Source: Saccharothrix tamanrassetensis (GTDB lineage Bacteria > Actinomycetota > Actinomycetes > Mycobacteriales > Pseudonocardiaceae). From it: 64,000 nt of DNA. Under the pieces are notes generated by a model that made no database searches, was not told where the DNA came from, and worked only from the letters and a program-made list of their open reading frames with translations. The position numbers and the translations under genes were made by a program. Of this stretch, positions 32,618 through 41,838 are shown piece by piece (position 1 is the first letter of the stretch; every line of letters starts with the position of its first letter). Location of the stretch: NCBI RefSeq assembly GCF_014203665.1, contig NZ_JACHJN010000004.1:496001-560000 (forward strand), read 5' to 3'.

Positions 32618-33504
32618 AGCGTCTCTCCGGACTTCTTCAGCGCGCGCAGGTACCCGAGCGTGACGAGCAGCAGCAGCACCGTCGTCACCACGCCGATGCT
32701 CGCGCCCAGCCCGTACTCCGACGCGGCGAAGGCCTGCTGGTACGCGTAGACGTTGAGCACGAGGTTGCGCCCGGCGATCCCGCCGCCGTTGGTCATGATG
32801 TAGATCTGGGTGAACACCTTGAAGTCCCAGATGATCGACTGGATCGTCACGACGATCAGCAACGGCCGCAGCAGCGGCAGCATCACCGACCGCGCGGTCC
32901 GCAGCGCCGACGCGCCGTCCAGCGCGGCGGCCTCCAGCACCTCGCCCGGGATCGCCTTGATGCCCGCGTACAGCGTCACCATGACGAACGGGAACGAGCA
33001 CCAGATCACCTGCGCCGCGACGAGCCCGAACGCCACCCACCGGTCGTAGGTCCAGGAGAACCCGGTGGTGCCGAGCACCTCGTTGACGAACCCGAAGTTC
33101 GCGTCGAACAGGAACAGCCAGATGGTCGACCCGGCGACCGCCGGCGTGGCCCACGCGCCCAGCGCGGCCAGGAACAGCGTCAGCCGCGCCCAGGTGCGGA
33201 CCCTGGTGGCCAGCACGGCGAGTGCCGCACCGACCACCAGCGTCCCGATCACGCACACCGCCGCGAACCCGACCGTCTGCCCGAGCACGGACCAGAACTT
33301 GGCGTCCGCCAGCAGGTTCGCGTAGTTCTCCAGGCCCAGGAAGGTCAGCGGCACGCCGCCGCTGACCTGCTCCTGGCCGTAGTCGAACAAGGAGATCAGC
33401 ACCAGCTGGTAGATCGGGTAGCCCAGCAGCCCGACCAGCAGCAGCAGCGCCGGGGTGAGGTAGGCGAAGGCGATCCGCCCGTCACCCTTGGTGGCACGCA
33501 TCAT
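32614..33504 (-). CDS. dasB: ABC sugar permease DasB (MalF type)
   Basis: This 296-residue membrane subunit of the importer has a first helix at IAFAYLTPALLLLVGLLGYPIYQLVLISLFDYG, five more hydrophobic helices and the EAA loop IPGEVLEAAALDGASALRTARSVMLPLL. The ATG at 33504 overlaps the dasA stop (ATGA); a second ATG directly follows at 33501. It would pair with the downstream DasC subunit to form the translocation channel. Confidence 0.93.
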   Translation of the reverse strand: MMRATKGDGRIAFAYLTPALLLLVGLLGYPIYQLVLISLFDYGQEQVSGGVPLTFLGLENYANLLADAKFWSVLGQTVGFAAVCVIGTLVVGAALAVLATRVRTWARLTLFLAALGAWATPAVAGSTIWLFLFDANFGFVNEVLGTTGFSWTYDRWVAFGLVAAQVIWCSFPFVMVTLYAGIKAIPGEVLEAAALDGASALRTARSVMLPLLRPLLIVVTIQSIIWDFKVFTQIYIMTNGGGIAGRNLVLNVYAYQQAFAASEYGLGASIGVVTTVLLLLVTLGYLRALKKSGETL

Positions 33505-34805
33505 GAACTGAACGCCGCGTTCATCGCGTCGGCCGCCTTCTTCGCCGCGGTGTCCAGGTCGTTGCCCGCCGCCGCGACCTCCTGCAGCAGCGTCGGCAGC
33601 ACCGCCTGGGCGTCGATCTTGGCCCAGTTCGGGGTCACCGGCACGAACTTGGTGCCCGCGTTGAGCGTCTTGATGAACGGCTCGACCACCGGGTTGGCCT
33701 TGGCCAGGTCGTTCTGCACGTCGCCGAAGGTCGGCATGTTGCCCATCGCGTCGAACATCTTGCGCTGGTACTGCTTGCCGCCCAGCAGCTGGAGGAACTG
33801 GTTGGCCAGCGTCTTGCGCTCGGAGCCCTTCATCACGCCGAGCAGGTTGCCGCCCGCGAACGCCGGGGCGATCGAGCCGGCGGTCGTGCCCGGCACCGGC
33901 ACCACGGCGTACTTGCCGGCGGCCGTGGAGGCGTCGACCGACTTGCGGTTGAAGTCGCCGCCGATGACCATCGCCGCCTTGCCGGCGCGGAACGCCTCGA
34001 CGCTCGCGTCGCCGCCGTTGCCCGCGCACTGGGCAGGCGGGCAGATGTCGTCCGAGATCAGCTCGGTGTACTGGCGCAGACCGGCCTTGGACTCGGTGCT
34101 GTCGATGGTGGAGACGTACTTGCCGCCGTCCTCGCGGGCGATGTCGCCACCGTTGGCCCACACGAACGGCATCGCGGCGTAGGTGTACTTGCCGCCGGCC
34201 GAGATGCCCAGCAGGTCGGGCTTGGCGGCGCGGATCTGCCGGGCCAGCGGCGCGATCTCGTCCAGCTTCGTCGGCGGCTTCAGGCCCAGCTCGGTGAAGA
34301 CGTCCGTCCGGTAGTACAGCGCCCGGATGCCCACGTACCAGGGCACGCCATAGGTCTTGCCGTCCACCTTGCCGGTGTCCGCCACGGTGGGCAGCAGGTC
34401 CTTCGCCTCCGCCCACGAGGACAGGTCCAGCTCGGCGAACCCACCGCCCGACACGTAGCCCGCGAGGTCGGTGTTGCCGAACTCGGCGACGTCCGGCGCG
34501 CTCTTCGGGTCGCTGAACGCGGCCTTGAACCGCTCCGCGCGCGACTGCACCTGGATGTACTGCACGTCCACCGTGACACCCTGGTGGGCGTTCTGGAACT
34601 CGGTCACCGCCTCCTTCACGACGGCTTCCTTGGGGCCCCGGTTGACCTCGTCGAACAGCCAGACGCGGAGCTGCCCGGTCTGCTGATCGGTTCCGGTCGC
34701 GGCCGGACCGGACTGGACCGGGGCGCACCCGGAAAGCCCGGCTGTGGCCAGCACCGTGACGGCCAGGCCTGCCGCCACGGCGGCCACCCTCTTGGCTACC
34801 CGCAT
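33501..34805 (-). CDS. dasA: Sugar-binding lipoprotein DasA-like (extracellular family 1)
   Basis: This solute-binding protein captures N,N'-diacetylchitobiose or related sugars outside the cell in the das system. The 434-residue precursor has a basic start (MRVAKRVAAVAAGLAVTV), a lipobox LSGC with Cys27, and a family-1 binding fold (LRVWLFDEVNRGPKEAVVKEAVTEFQ, GKTYGVPWYVGIRALYYRTDVF, FRAGKAAMVIGGDFN). The ATG at 34805 follows GGAGGGGG eight bases upstream; the longer reading from 34826 would spoil the signal peptide. A dre-like palindrome lies 89-101 bp upstream. The sugar specificity is inferred from the GH20 partner and the dre box. Confidence 0.9.
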   Translation of the reverse strand: MRVAKRVAAVAAGLAVTVLATAGLSGCAPVQSGPAATGTDQQTGQLRVWLFDEVNRGPKEAVVKEAVTEFQNAHQGVTVDVQYIQVQSRAERFKAAFSDPKSAPDVAEFGNTDLAGYVSGGGFAELDLSSWAEAKDLLPTVADTGKVDGKTYGVPWYVGIRALYYRTDVFTELGLKPPTKLDEIAPLARQIRAAKPDLLGISAGGKYTYAAMPFVWANGGDIAREDGGKYVSTIDSTESKAGLRQYTELISDDICPPAQCAGNGGDASVEAFRAGKAAMVIGGDFNRKSVDASTAAGKYAVVPVPGTTAGSIAPAFAGGNLLGVMKGSERKTLANQFLQLLGGKQYQRKMFDAMGNMPTFGDVQNDLAKANPVVEPFIKTLNAGTKFVPVTPNWAKIDAQAVLPTLLQEVAAAGNDLDTAAKKAADAMNAAFSS

Positions 34806-34890
34806 CTTCCGAACCCCCTCCAGCAATGTTGCGTCATCTGCAACGGCTATTTCATGGGAAGCAACGGGGATGGTAGTGTCCGAATCGACA

Positions 34891-34906
34891 AGCGGTCTAG
34901 ACCAGA
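34891..34906. promoter_or_regulatory. DasR-responsive element (dre) before dasA
   Basis: AGCGGTCTAGACCAGA closely matches the Streptomyces DasR consensus (ACTGGTCTAGACCACT-like), with the perfect core GGTCTAGACC at 34894-34903. It lies about 90 bp upstream of dasA, where an operator is expected. It also contains the cutC stop codon (34897-34899). No dasR gene is in the window. Confidence 0.85.
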
Positions 34907-35550
34907 TTTGCCCAGGTCCGGACAGCGTCGGCGGAGAGCGGCGCAGCCCACCCGCCGGGCCGGACCGCGCTCCCGACGTGGAACCCGGTCACCCCGACCG
35001 CCTTCAACGGTGCGACGTGCTCGGGCTGGAGTCCTCCGCCGACCAGCAGCGACACCTCGTCCTGGCGGGCCGCGAGCCGCTCCAGCACCGCGAAGCCGTG
35101 CGCGACGCCGCGCGGCGAACCGGACGCCAGCACCGTGTCGCAGCCCAGCCCGGCCACCACGCCCCACGCCGCCTCCGGGTCGGCGGAGTTGTCCAGCGCG
35201 CGGTGGAACGTCCACTTGCAACCACGCAGTTCGCCCAGCACCGCGGTGCACGCGGCCACGTCGACCCAGCCCTTGGCGTCCAGGAAGCCCAGCACGAACT
35301 CCGACGCGCCCGCCTCCCGCAGCGCGGCGGCGTCCCGGCGCAGCCCGTCGGGGGAATTGGGCGCGAACCCCGGCGCGTCCCGCAGCATCACCCGGACCGG
35401 CAGGTCCGTGGCGGCCAGCACGCTGCGGACCAGGGCCGGGGACGGGCTCAGGCCGTCGGCGGCCATGTCGGTGACGAGTTCGAGCCGGTGCGCTCCACCG
35501 GCCTGGGCGGCGACGGCGTCGTCCGCGTCGAGAGCGATGACCTCAAGCAT
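34897..35550 (-). CDS. cutC: CutC-family protein (copper homeostasis family)
   Basis: CutC proteins are TIM-barrel proteins linked to copper handling in some bacteria, with disputed function. The 217-residue product begins MLEVIALDADDAVAAQAGGAHRLELVTDMAADGLSPS. It contains VRVMLRDAPGF, WTFHRALDNSADP, VLASGSPRGVAHG and SLLVGGGLQPEHVAPL. The start used is the ATG at 35550; an ATG at 35562 adds MVQT, and the intervening DNA is a dre-like palindrome. Its stop lies in the dre box of dasA, so cutC and the das operon are packed head to tail. Confidence 0.88.
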   Translation of the reverse strand: MLEVIALDADDAVAAQAGGAHRLELVTDMAADGLSPSPALVRSVLAATDLPVRVMLRDAPGFAPNSPDGLRRDAAALREAGASEFVLGFLDAKGWVDVAACTAVLGELRGCKWTFHRALDNSADPEAAWGVVAGLGCDTVLASGSPRGVAHGFAVLERLAARQDEVSLLVGGGLQPEHVAPLKAVGVTGFHVGSAVRPGGWAAPLSADAVRTWANLV

Positions 35551-35561
35551 GGTCTGGACCA
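35550..35561. promoter_or_regulatory. Second dre-like box at the cutC start
   Basis: TGGTCTGGACCA matches both DasR half-sites (TGGTC and GACCA), with TG instead of TA at the centre. It overlaps the cutC start codons. DasR binding here could block transcription or translation initiation of cutC. Confidence 0.55.
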
Positions 35562-35562
35562 T

Positions 35563-36066
35563 AACGGGCCGCCGCCCGCCCGCTCCCGGCCACGACGCAC
35601 GACCCGAGCACGGCACACGTCCCACGAACGCCGAGAACAGGTCGTGCGGCGTCAGTCGGGCACCTCGCCGACCGCCCCGGCCCAGCCTGTGAACGTGCCC
35701 GGAACGAGGCCTTCCACCTGCACTAACGCGTTCCGGATTCGCTGACAGTGAACTGTTAACGACGGCGTGTGTATCCACCGCGGAACTACCCCCTCCTTAT
35801 CTCATGACCGGACCTCGAACCCAGGAGGCATCCCGTGAGAGCCGAGCCGGACCACACCGACGACCGCCGCACACCGTCGTCCCACTGACCACCGAGGGGG
35901 AGGTGGCGGTGCCCGGTCGGCTTCGAGGGGTGTCGATCGGTCGCCGCCCGCGGTGAAGGAGGGCGGTCCGCGGTGCGAGGGGGGCATCGCGGACCGCCGG
36001 CGCAGGCGCGACGATGGTGTGTGACGATCAGCTACGGCTGGGGGATGTCGAGGAGGAGGTGACGGC
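35563..36066. other. 500-bp intergenic region before the sigma-factor gene
   Basis: The part near 35720-35810 is relatively AT-rich (GTGAACTGTTAAC, CTCCTTATCTC) and may hold the promoter for the plus-strand unit. A tiny open frame with a strong ribosome site lies at 35835-35888. Nothing else convincing was found. Confidence 0.4.
35835..35888 (+). CDS. Possible 17-residue leader peptide
   Basis: The GTG at 35835 is preceded by AGGAGG six bases upstream, one of the better ribosome sites in the window. It opens a frame of 17 codons (MRAEPDHTDDRRTPSSH) ending in TGA. It lies 180 bp before the sigma-factor gene. It is too short for family recognition and may be chance. Confidence 0.3.
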   Translation: MRAEPDHTDDRRTPSSH

Positions 36067-36672
36067 GTGGGAGATCTGCGCACGGCCGGTGAGCGCCCAC
36101 CGTGGGAGGGCTTGGACGGCACGGATCGACACGCAGCGTGCGTCATCGCCGCCCGGGACGGCGACCGCCGGGCACTGGACGTGCTGGTGGCCGACCTGAC
36201 CCCGCTGGTGTGGCACGTGGCCAGGGGGCACGGGCTGGACCGCAGCACCGCGGAGGACGTGGTGCAGACGGTCTGGCTCGCGCTGCTGCGCCACCTGGAC
36301 CGGTTGATCGAACCCCGTGCGCTGGCCGGGTGGCTCGTCGTCGCGACGCGCCGCGAGGCCCAGCGCACCTGGACCCCCGCTCGCCGGGAAGCCGCGCTGT
36401 CCGACGAGTTGGCGGAGCAGTTGGAAAGCGAGTACGGGCTGCCCGAGGACGCGGCCCTGACCGACGACCGGGACCACCGGTTGTGGCGGGCCTTCGGCCG
36501 CCTGTCGCAGAAGTGCCAGGAACTCCTGCGACTCACCGTGCTGGCCGGGCGGGCGGAGTACCGCGCGGTCGCCGAAGCACTGTCCATGCCACGCGGCAGC
36601 ATCGGCCCGACCAGGGGCCGGTGCCTGAACATGCTGCGCACACATCTCGACGCGGAAGGAGGATCGCGGTGA
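36067..36672 (+). CDS. ECF-type RNA polymerase sigma factor
   Basis: The 201-residue protein has sigma region 2 (DRRALDVLVADLTPLVWHVARGHGLDRSTAEDVVQTVWLALLRHLD) and region 4 (FGRLSQKCQELLRLTVLAGRAEYRAVAEALSMPRGSIGPTRGRCLNMLR), joined by a short linker. This is the group IV layout. The GTG at 36067 has GGAGG about 8 bases upstream. The stop overlaps the next gene (GTGA). No recognisable anti-sigma factor with a ZAS motif adjoins it; the downstream protein may take that place. Confidence 0.92.
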   Translation: MGDLRTAGERPPWEGLDGTDRHAACVIAARDGDRRALDVLVADLTPLVWHVARGHGLDRSTAEDVVQTVWLALLRHLDRLIEPRALAGWLVVATRREAQRTWTPARREAALSDELAEQLESEYGLPEDAALTDDRDHRLWRAFGRLSQKCQELLRLTVLAGRAEYRAVAEALSMPRGSIGPTRGRCLNMLRTHLDAEGGSR

Positions 36673-37172
36673 ACGACATCGACCCGCGCGATGACCGCAG
36701 AGGCCAAGATGACCGCAGAGGCCAAGAGGACACCGCTGTCCTCACCGAGCTCAACCGGTTGGTGTACGAACTCGACGCGCCGCCGGTGGGACTGGTCGAA
36801 CGGATCCAGTTCGCGGTAGCCCTGGAGAACCTCGACGTCGAGGTCGCACGCTGGGAGCGGGCCGGCTCGTTCGCCGGCGTGCGCGGCGGCAATCCCGGGA
36901 CCATCACGTTCACGGTGGACAACCTGACCCTGATGGTCAACTTCACGCCCAGCGGCGCCCGGCACCGCATCGACGGGTGGCTGGTACCCGCCGGGGAGCA
37001 CACCGTCGAGGTGCGCGTGGCCGAGCACGAGTCGAGCACCACCACGGCCGACGACGGCGGGCGGTTCGTGCTGGCGGACGTTCCCACCGGCACCACGCAG
37101 ATCGTGGTGCACCTGGTGAACTCCCGAGGCGAGCCCGGACGAACCGTGGTGACCCCGACGATCATGTTGTGA
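36669..37172 (+). CDS. Hypothetical protein with Ig-like/carboxypeptidase-regulatory domain, coupled to the sigma factor
   Basis: The 167-residue product starts MNDIDPRDDRRGQDDRRGQEDTAVLTELNRLVYELDAPPVGLVERIQFAVALENLDVEVARWE. A beta-rich half follows (TITFTVDNLTLMVNFTPSGARHRIDGWLVPAGEHTVEVRV and GGRFVLADVPTGTTQIVVHLVNS), resembling carboxypeptidase-regulatory or transthyretin-like folds. No signal peptide or TM helix. The GTG start overlaps the sigma stop. DDRRGQ is duplicated by an 18-bp tandem repeat (36690-36725). Proteins like this commonly follow ECF sigma genes in actinobacteria; a sigma-regulating role is inferred, not shown. Confidence 0.75.
   Translation: MNDIDPRDDRRGQDDRRGQEDTAVLTELNRLVYELDAPPVGLVERIQFAVALENLDVEVARWERAGSFAGVRGGNPGTITFTVDNLTLMVNFTPSGARHRIDGWLVPAGEHTVEVRVAEHESSTTTADDGGRFVLADVPTGTTQIVVHLVNSRGEPGRTVVTPTIML
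36690..36725 (+). repeat. 18-bp perfect tandem repeat inside the sigma-linked gene
   Basis: GATGACCGCAGAGGCCAA occurs twice head to tail (36690-36707 and 36708-36725), encoding DDRRGQ twice in frame. It is likely a slippage duplication in a flexible N-terminus. Confidence 0.9.
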
Positions 37173-37443
37173 CCGGCGGCGGCGCGGTCACCACCTCCGC
37201 GGTCACCGCTGCCGCCCACCGCCCAACACCTCCGACCATGCGCGGCGTCGGCACATCACGTCACGCCCAGAGCCCCGCGCACGTCACATGGCCACCGGCC
37301 GCACCGCCCAGCGCACACGGCGACACCACCGCACGGCACGGCGCACGGCGACACCACCGCACCGACCGCACCGAGTCGGGTCACGCCTGCCCAGGGCGGA
37401 TCCAGCGGGCGAGGAAGCCGCGATCAGGCCCCGGAAAAGCCGA
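37173..37443. other. Low-complexity spacer before the groEL terminator
   Basis: A C/A-rich stretch with repeated CACGGCGACACCACCGCAC-like units at about 37317-37365. Open frames through it have biased, repetitive composition and no recognised domain. No gene is called. Confidence 0.5.
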
Positions 37444-37473
37444 AAGGCCCGGTCCCAACCAGGACCGGGCCTT
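37444..37473 (-). terminator. groEL terminator
   Basis: AAGGCCCGGTCC (37444-37455) and its exact complement (37462-37473) form a 12-bp stem with loop CAACCA, 18 bp after the groEL stop on the minus strand. AAAGG and CTTTCGGCTTTT flank it. Confidence 0.85.
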
Positions 37474-37491
37474 CAGCGGTACGTGCGGCTG

Positions 37492-39243
<1,752 letters not shown>

Positions 39244-39263
39244 TCACCGTCCCAGCCTGCGTG

Positions 39264-39290
39264 CTGGCACTCAGGTGGTCCGAGTGCCAG
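39264..39290. promoter_or_regulatory. CIRCE box 1 upstream of groEL
   Basis: CTGGCACTC and GAGTGCCAG form a perfect inverted repeat with the canonical 9-bp spacer. HrcA repressor binds such elements at heat-shock genes. It is 150-176 bp upstream of the groEL ATG. Confidence 0.9.
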
Positions 39291-39298
39291 GTCCGTGT

Positions 39299-39325
39299 TT
39301 AGCACTCAACCAGGGCGAGTGCAAG
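39299..39325. promoter_or_regulatory. CIRCE box 2 upstream of groEL
   Basis: TTAGCACTC with a 9-bp spacer and GAGTGCAAG matches the CIRCE consensus (TTAGCACTC-N9-GAGTGCTAA) at 16 of 18 positions. It is eight bases from box 1 and only 10 bp from the kinase stop codon at 39335. Confidence 0.88.
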
Positions 39326-39334
39326 AACCGCAGG

Positions 39335-40639
39335 TCAGCGGGATGTCTTCACGGGCACGCTGGTGGGCAGCGGCTTCTCGCTGCCGCTGTTGCCCCCGAC
39401 GTCGATGGATTCGCCCGAACTGGTGGTGGCGGGCGGGCGCGGCTGCTCGGACTTGGGCGTGAGGATCAGCACCAGGACGACGATCGCGATGATCGCCGCC
39501 ACGCCGACCACCACCGGCGCGACCCACGCGGGGCGGCTCTTGGAGGTGGTGGTGAACGCGGAGGCGCCGCCGACCTGGGTGGGCGGGCGCAGCCGGACCG
39601 GGTCGGCGAGGAAGTCGGGCTGCCGGCCGAACCCGCCGGACTGCGGCCGGCCCTGCGGTCCCTGCTGGCCCGGCCCCTGCTGGTGTCCAGGTCCCTGCTG
39701 GTAGCGCGGCGGCTGCTGCGCGGGCACCCCGCCGGACTGCGGTCCGGGCACGGGCGTGGGCCCGGGGACCGGCGCGTCGACCCGGCGCGGGGGCGTGGTC
39801 ACGGTGGCCGCACCGCCCAGCGCGGTGCGGGCGGCGGAGATCAGCTCCTGGCACGACCCGAACCGCTGGTTGGGGTCCTTCGAGGTGCCCTTGCGCAGCA
39901 CGTCGTCGATGCCCGGCGGCAGGGCGACCAGCGAGGTCAGGGTGGGGATGTCCGAGGCGAGGTGGCCCTGGATGACGTCCTGCACGCCGCCCTGGAACGG
40001 GGGACGCCCGGACAGGCAGGCGAACACCATGCAGGCCAGCGCGTACTGGTCGGTGCGGCCGTCCAGCGGCTCGCCGCGCAGGTGCTCGGGCGCGGCGTAG
40101 GTGGGCGAGCCGAGGAAGTCGCCGGTGCGGGTGCGGTGGCCGGTGGCGCCGCGCCGGGTGAGCCCGAAGTCGGCCAGGTAGACGTGTTCGCGGGACGCTT
40201 CCTTGGTGGTGACCAGCACGTTGGCCGGCTTCACGTCCAGGTGCACGAGCCCCTTGCCGTGCAGCATGTCCAGCGCTTCGGCGACCTGGCCGAGCAGCGT
40301 GAGGGTGCGCGCGGGCGAGATCGGGCCGTCCTTGATGTGGCTGGCCAGGTCCTGGCCGTCGACCAGCCGCATGGCGATGTAGAGCAGGCCGTCGACCTCG
40401 TCGAAGTCGTACAGCGGCACGATGTTCGCGTGGTCGATGGCCGAGGTGTTGCGCGCCTCGTCGACGAACCGCTCGCGGAACTCGGCGTCGGCGGTGAGGT
40501 GCTCGCCGATGACCTTCAGCGCCACCTTGCGGCCGAGCCGGACGTCCGTGGCCCGGTAGGTCACGCTCATGCCACCGCGGCCGAGCACCCCGTCGATCCG
40601 GTAGTGGCCCAACCGTCGCCCGCTCAGGTCCTCCGACAC
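39335..40639 (-). CDS. Transmembrane serine/threonine protein kinase, non-RD type
   Basis: The 434-residue protein has a Hanks-type kinase domain at 12-270: glycine loop VLGRGGMSVTYRA, Lys in VALKVI, the catalytic loop HLDVKPANV, DFG in YLADFGLTRRG, and APE in YAAPEHLRG. The Arg before the catalytic Asp is replaced by Leu (HLD for HRD), so it is a non-RD kinase; activity need not depend on activation-loop phosphorylation. A Pro/Gln-rich linker (QGPGHQQGPGQQGPQG) leads to a TM helix (373-393) and a 41-residue outside tail without PASTA repeats. The GTG at 40639 is the start. It lies upstream of groEL in the same direction, with the CIRCE boxes between. Confidence 0.9.
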   Translation of the reverse strand: MSEDLSGRRLGHYRIDGVLGRGGMSVTYRATDVRLGRKVALKVIGEHLTADAEFRERFVDEARNTSAIDHANIVPLYDFDEVDGLLYIAMRLVDGQDLASHIKDGPISPARTLTLLGQVAEALDMLHGKGLVHLDVKPANVLVTTKEASREHVYLADFGLTRRGATGHRTRTGDFLGSPTYAAPEHLRGEPLDGRTDQYALACMVFACLSGRPPFQGGVQDVIQGHLASDIPTLTSLVALPPGIDDVLRKGTSKDPNQRFGSCQELISAARTALGGAATVTTPPRRVDAPVPGPTPVPGPQSGGVPAQQPPRYQQGPGHQQGPGQQGPQGRPQSGGFGRQPDFLADPVRLRPPTQVGGASAFTTTSKSRPAWVAPVVVGVAAIIAIVVLVLILTPKSEQPRPPATTSSGESIDVGGNSGSEKPLPTSVPVKTSR

Positions 40640-40840
40640 GCGGGGCAGCCTAACGTCCGCGTGGACCGGCGTGCGCCGGGTTCCGGGTAAGACCGCCGGG
40701 CACCGCCACCGGGGAGGCCGCCGGTCCGGCCGACGAGACCGCCGAGGTGACCACCGGCGGTGTGATCGCGGGCGGTGTGGTCGCGGACCGCGCCGCCGGG
40801 AGGGACGGCCCGACCCGCCGCGTGGCGGGCCGGGCGGGGT

Positions 40841-41047
40841 TCACGATGCCTTCCGGACGTCCGAAGCCTGACTGCGGCCGTCGCGGCCGGACTGGATCTC
40901 GAACTCCACGCGGTCTCCCTCGGCCAGCGTGCGGAAGCCTTCCATCTGGATCGCCGAGTAGTGCACGAAGACATCGGGCCCGCCGTCGGCGGCGATGAAG
41001 CCGTACCCCTTCTCCGAGTTGAACCACTTGACCGTGCCGACAGCCAA
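40841..41047 (-). CDS. Cold-shock domain protein (CspA family)
   Basis: The 68-residue single-stranded nucleic-acid-binding protein has RNP1 ([14 protein letters not shown]) and RNP2 (VFVHYSAI), followed by [27 protein letters not shown]. The start is TTG at 41047, backed by GAAGGAGG five bases upstream; longer readings add residues unlike the family. It probably acts as an RNA chaperone. It lies 201 bp before the kinase and 78 bp after the AIM24 gene. Confidence 0.93.
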   Translation of the reverse strand: MAVGTVKWFNSEKGYGFIAADGGPDVFVHYSAIQMEGFRTLAEGDRVEFEIQSGRDGRSQASDVRKAS

Positions 41048-41125
41048 GACGTCCTCCTTCGAGAAATACCTGAGCAAACCGCCACGCTAGAGGCACGAGG
41101 GGGCTCGCGATACCTCCTTATGGAG

Positions 41126-41770
41126 TCATGCGCGGACGCTGAATCCGTTGTCGCGCAACCAACTGACGAGTCCTCGCGGACTGCGCGTCCGGGTCAGCAC
41201 GAGGCCCGGACCGGCGAAGTCGAGCACCAGGCCGTCGCCGTTGCGCACGGATTGGGGCGCGTCCGGGGAAACGGCCCTCAACCGGCACTGGAGGGTGTCG
41301 GCGAACCCGACGACGTGGCCGCTGTCCAGGGTGATCAGCTCGCCCGCGTCGAGCGTGACCACGTCGAGCGTGCCGTAGCAGGCCAGCACGACCGAACCGG
41401 AGCCGTAGACGTAGGTGAGGAACCCGCTGTCGCCGCCGTGCAGTGCGCGCAGCGGCGGGGCGGCCGGGTCCATGACGACCGAGCCGGACGAGGCGAGCCA
41501 GCTGTTGCGGGCGACGCACCAGCCGGTCGCGCCGTCGAGTTCCAGCACGTGCAGGTCGCCGGGCAGCGGCGGGGCGACGTCCACCCACCCGCCTTCGGCG
41601 CCCGCCGTGCACAGCGCGGCCTTGACGCCGGGCGCCTTGCCCTTGGTGTCGTGGTTGATCCCGTAGCTGGTCGCGAACAGCGACGAGCGTTCGACGAGGA
41701 CCGGTTCGGCGGGTGCGAGCACCAGCCTGGCCACCCCGAAAGTCGGCGTGTGTCGCGTGCGGACCTGCAC
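41126..41770 (-). CDS. AIM24 family protein
   Basis: The 214-residue protein belongs to the AIM24/TIGR00266 family, all-beta proteins of unclear function (the yeast member is mitochondrial). It begins MQVRTRHTPTFGVARLVLAPAEPVLVERSSLFATSYG and shows GDLHVLELDGATGWCVARNSWLASS, GGDSGFLTYVYGSGSVVLACYG and LDAGELITLDSGHVVGF, the repeated beta-strand turns expected. No signal or TM. It is divergent from moeA with a 68-bp spacer. Confidence 0.85.
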   Translation of the reverse strand: MQVRTRHTPTFGVARLVLAPAEPVLVERSSLFATSYGINHDTKGKAPGVKAALCTAGAEGGWVDVAPPLPGDLHVLELDGATGWCVARNSWLASSGSVVMDPAAPPLRALHGGDSGFLTYVYGSGSVVLACYGTLDVVTLDAGELITLDSGHVVGFADTLQCRLRAVSPDAPQSVRNGDGLVLDFAGPGLVLTRTRSPRGLVSWLRDNGFSVRA

Positions 41771-41838
41771 CGGACGTGCCCTCCTCGTGCCCTCGCGCCT
41801 GGCGGCCGGTCGGAGCAGTTTCGCACGCGGGCGGCAGG

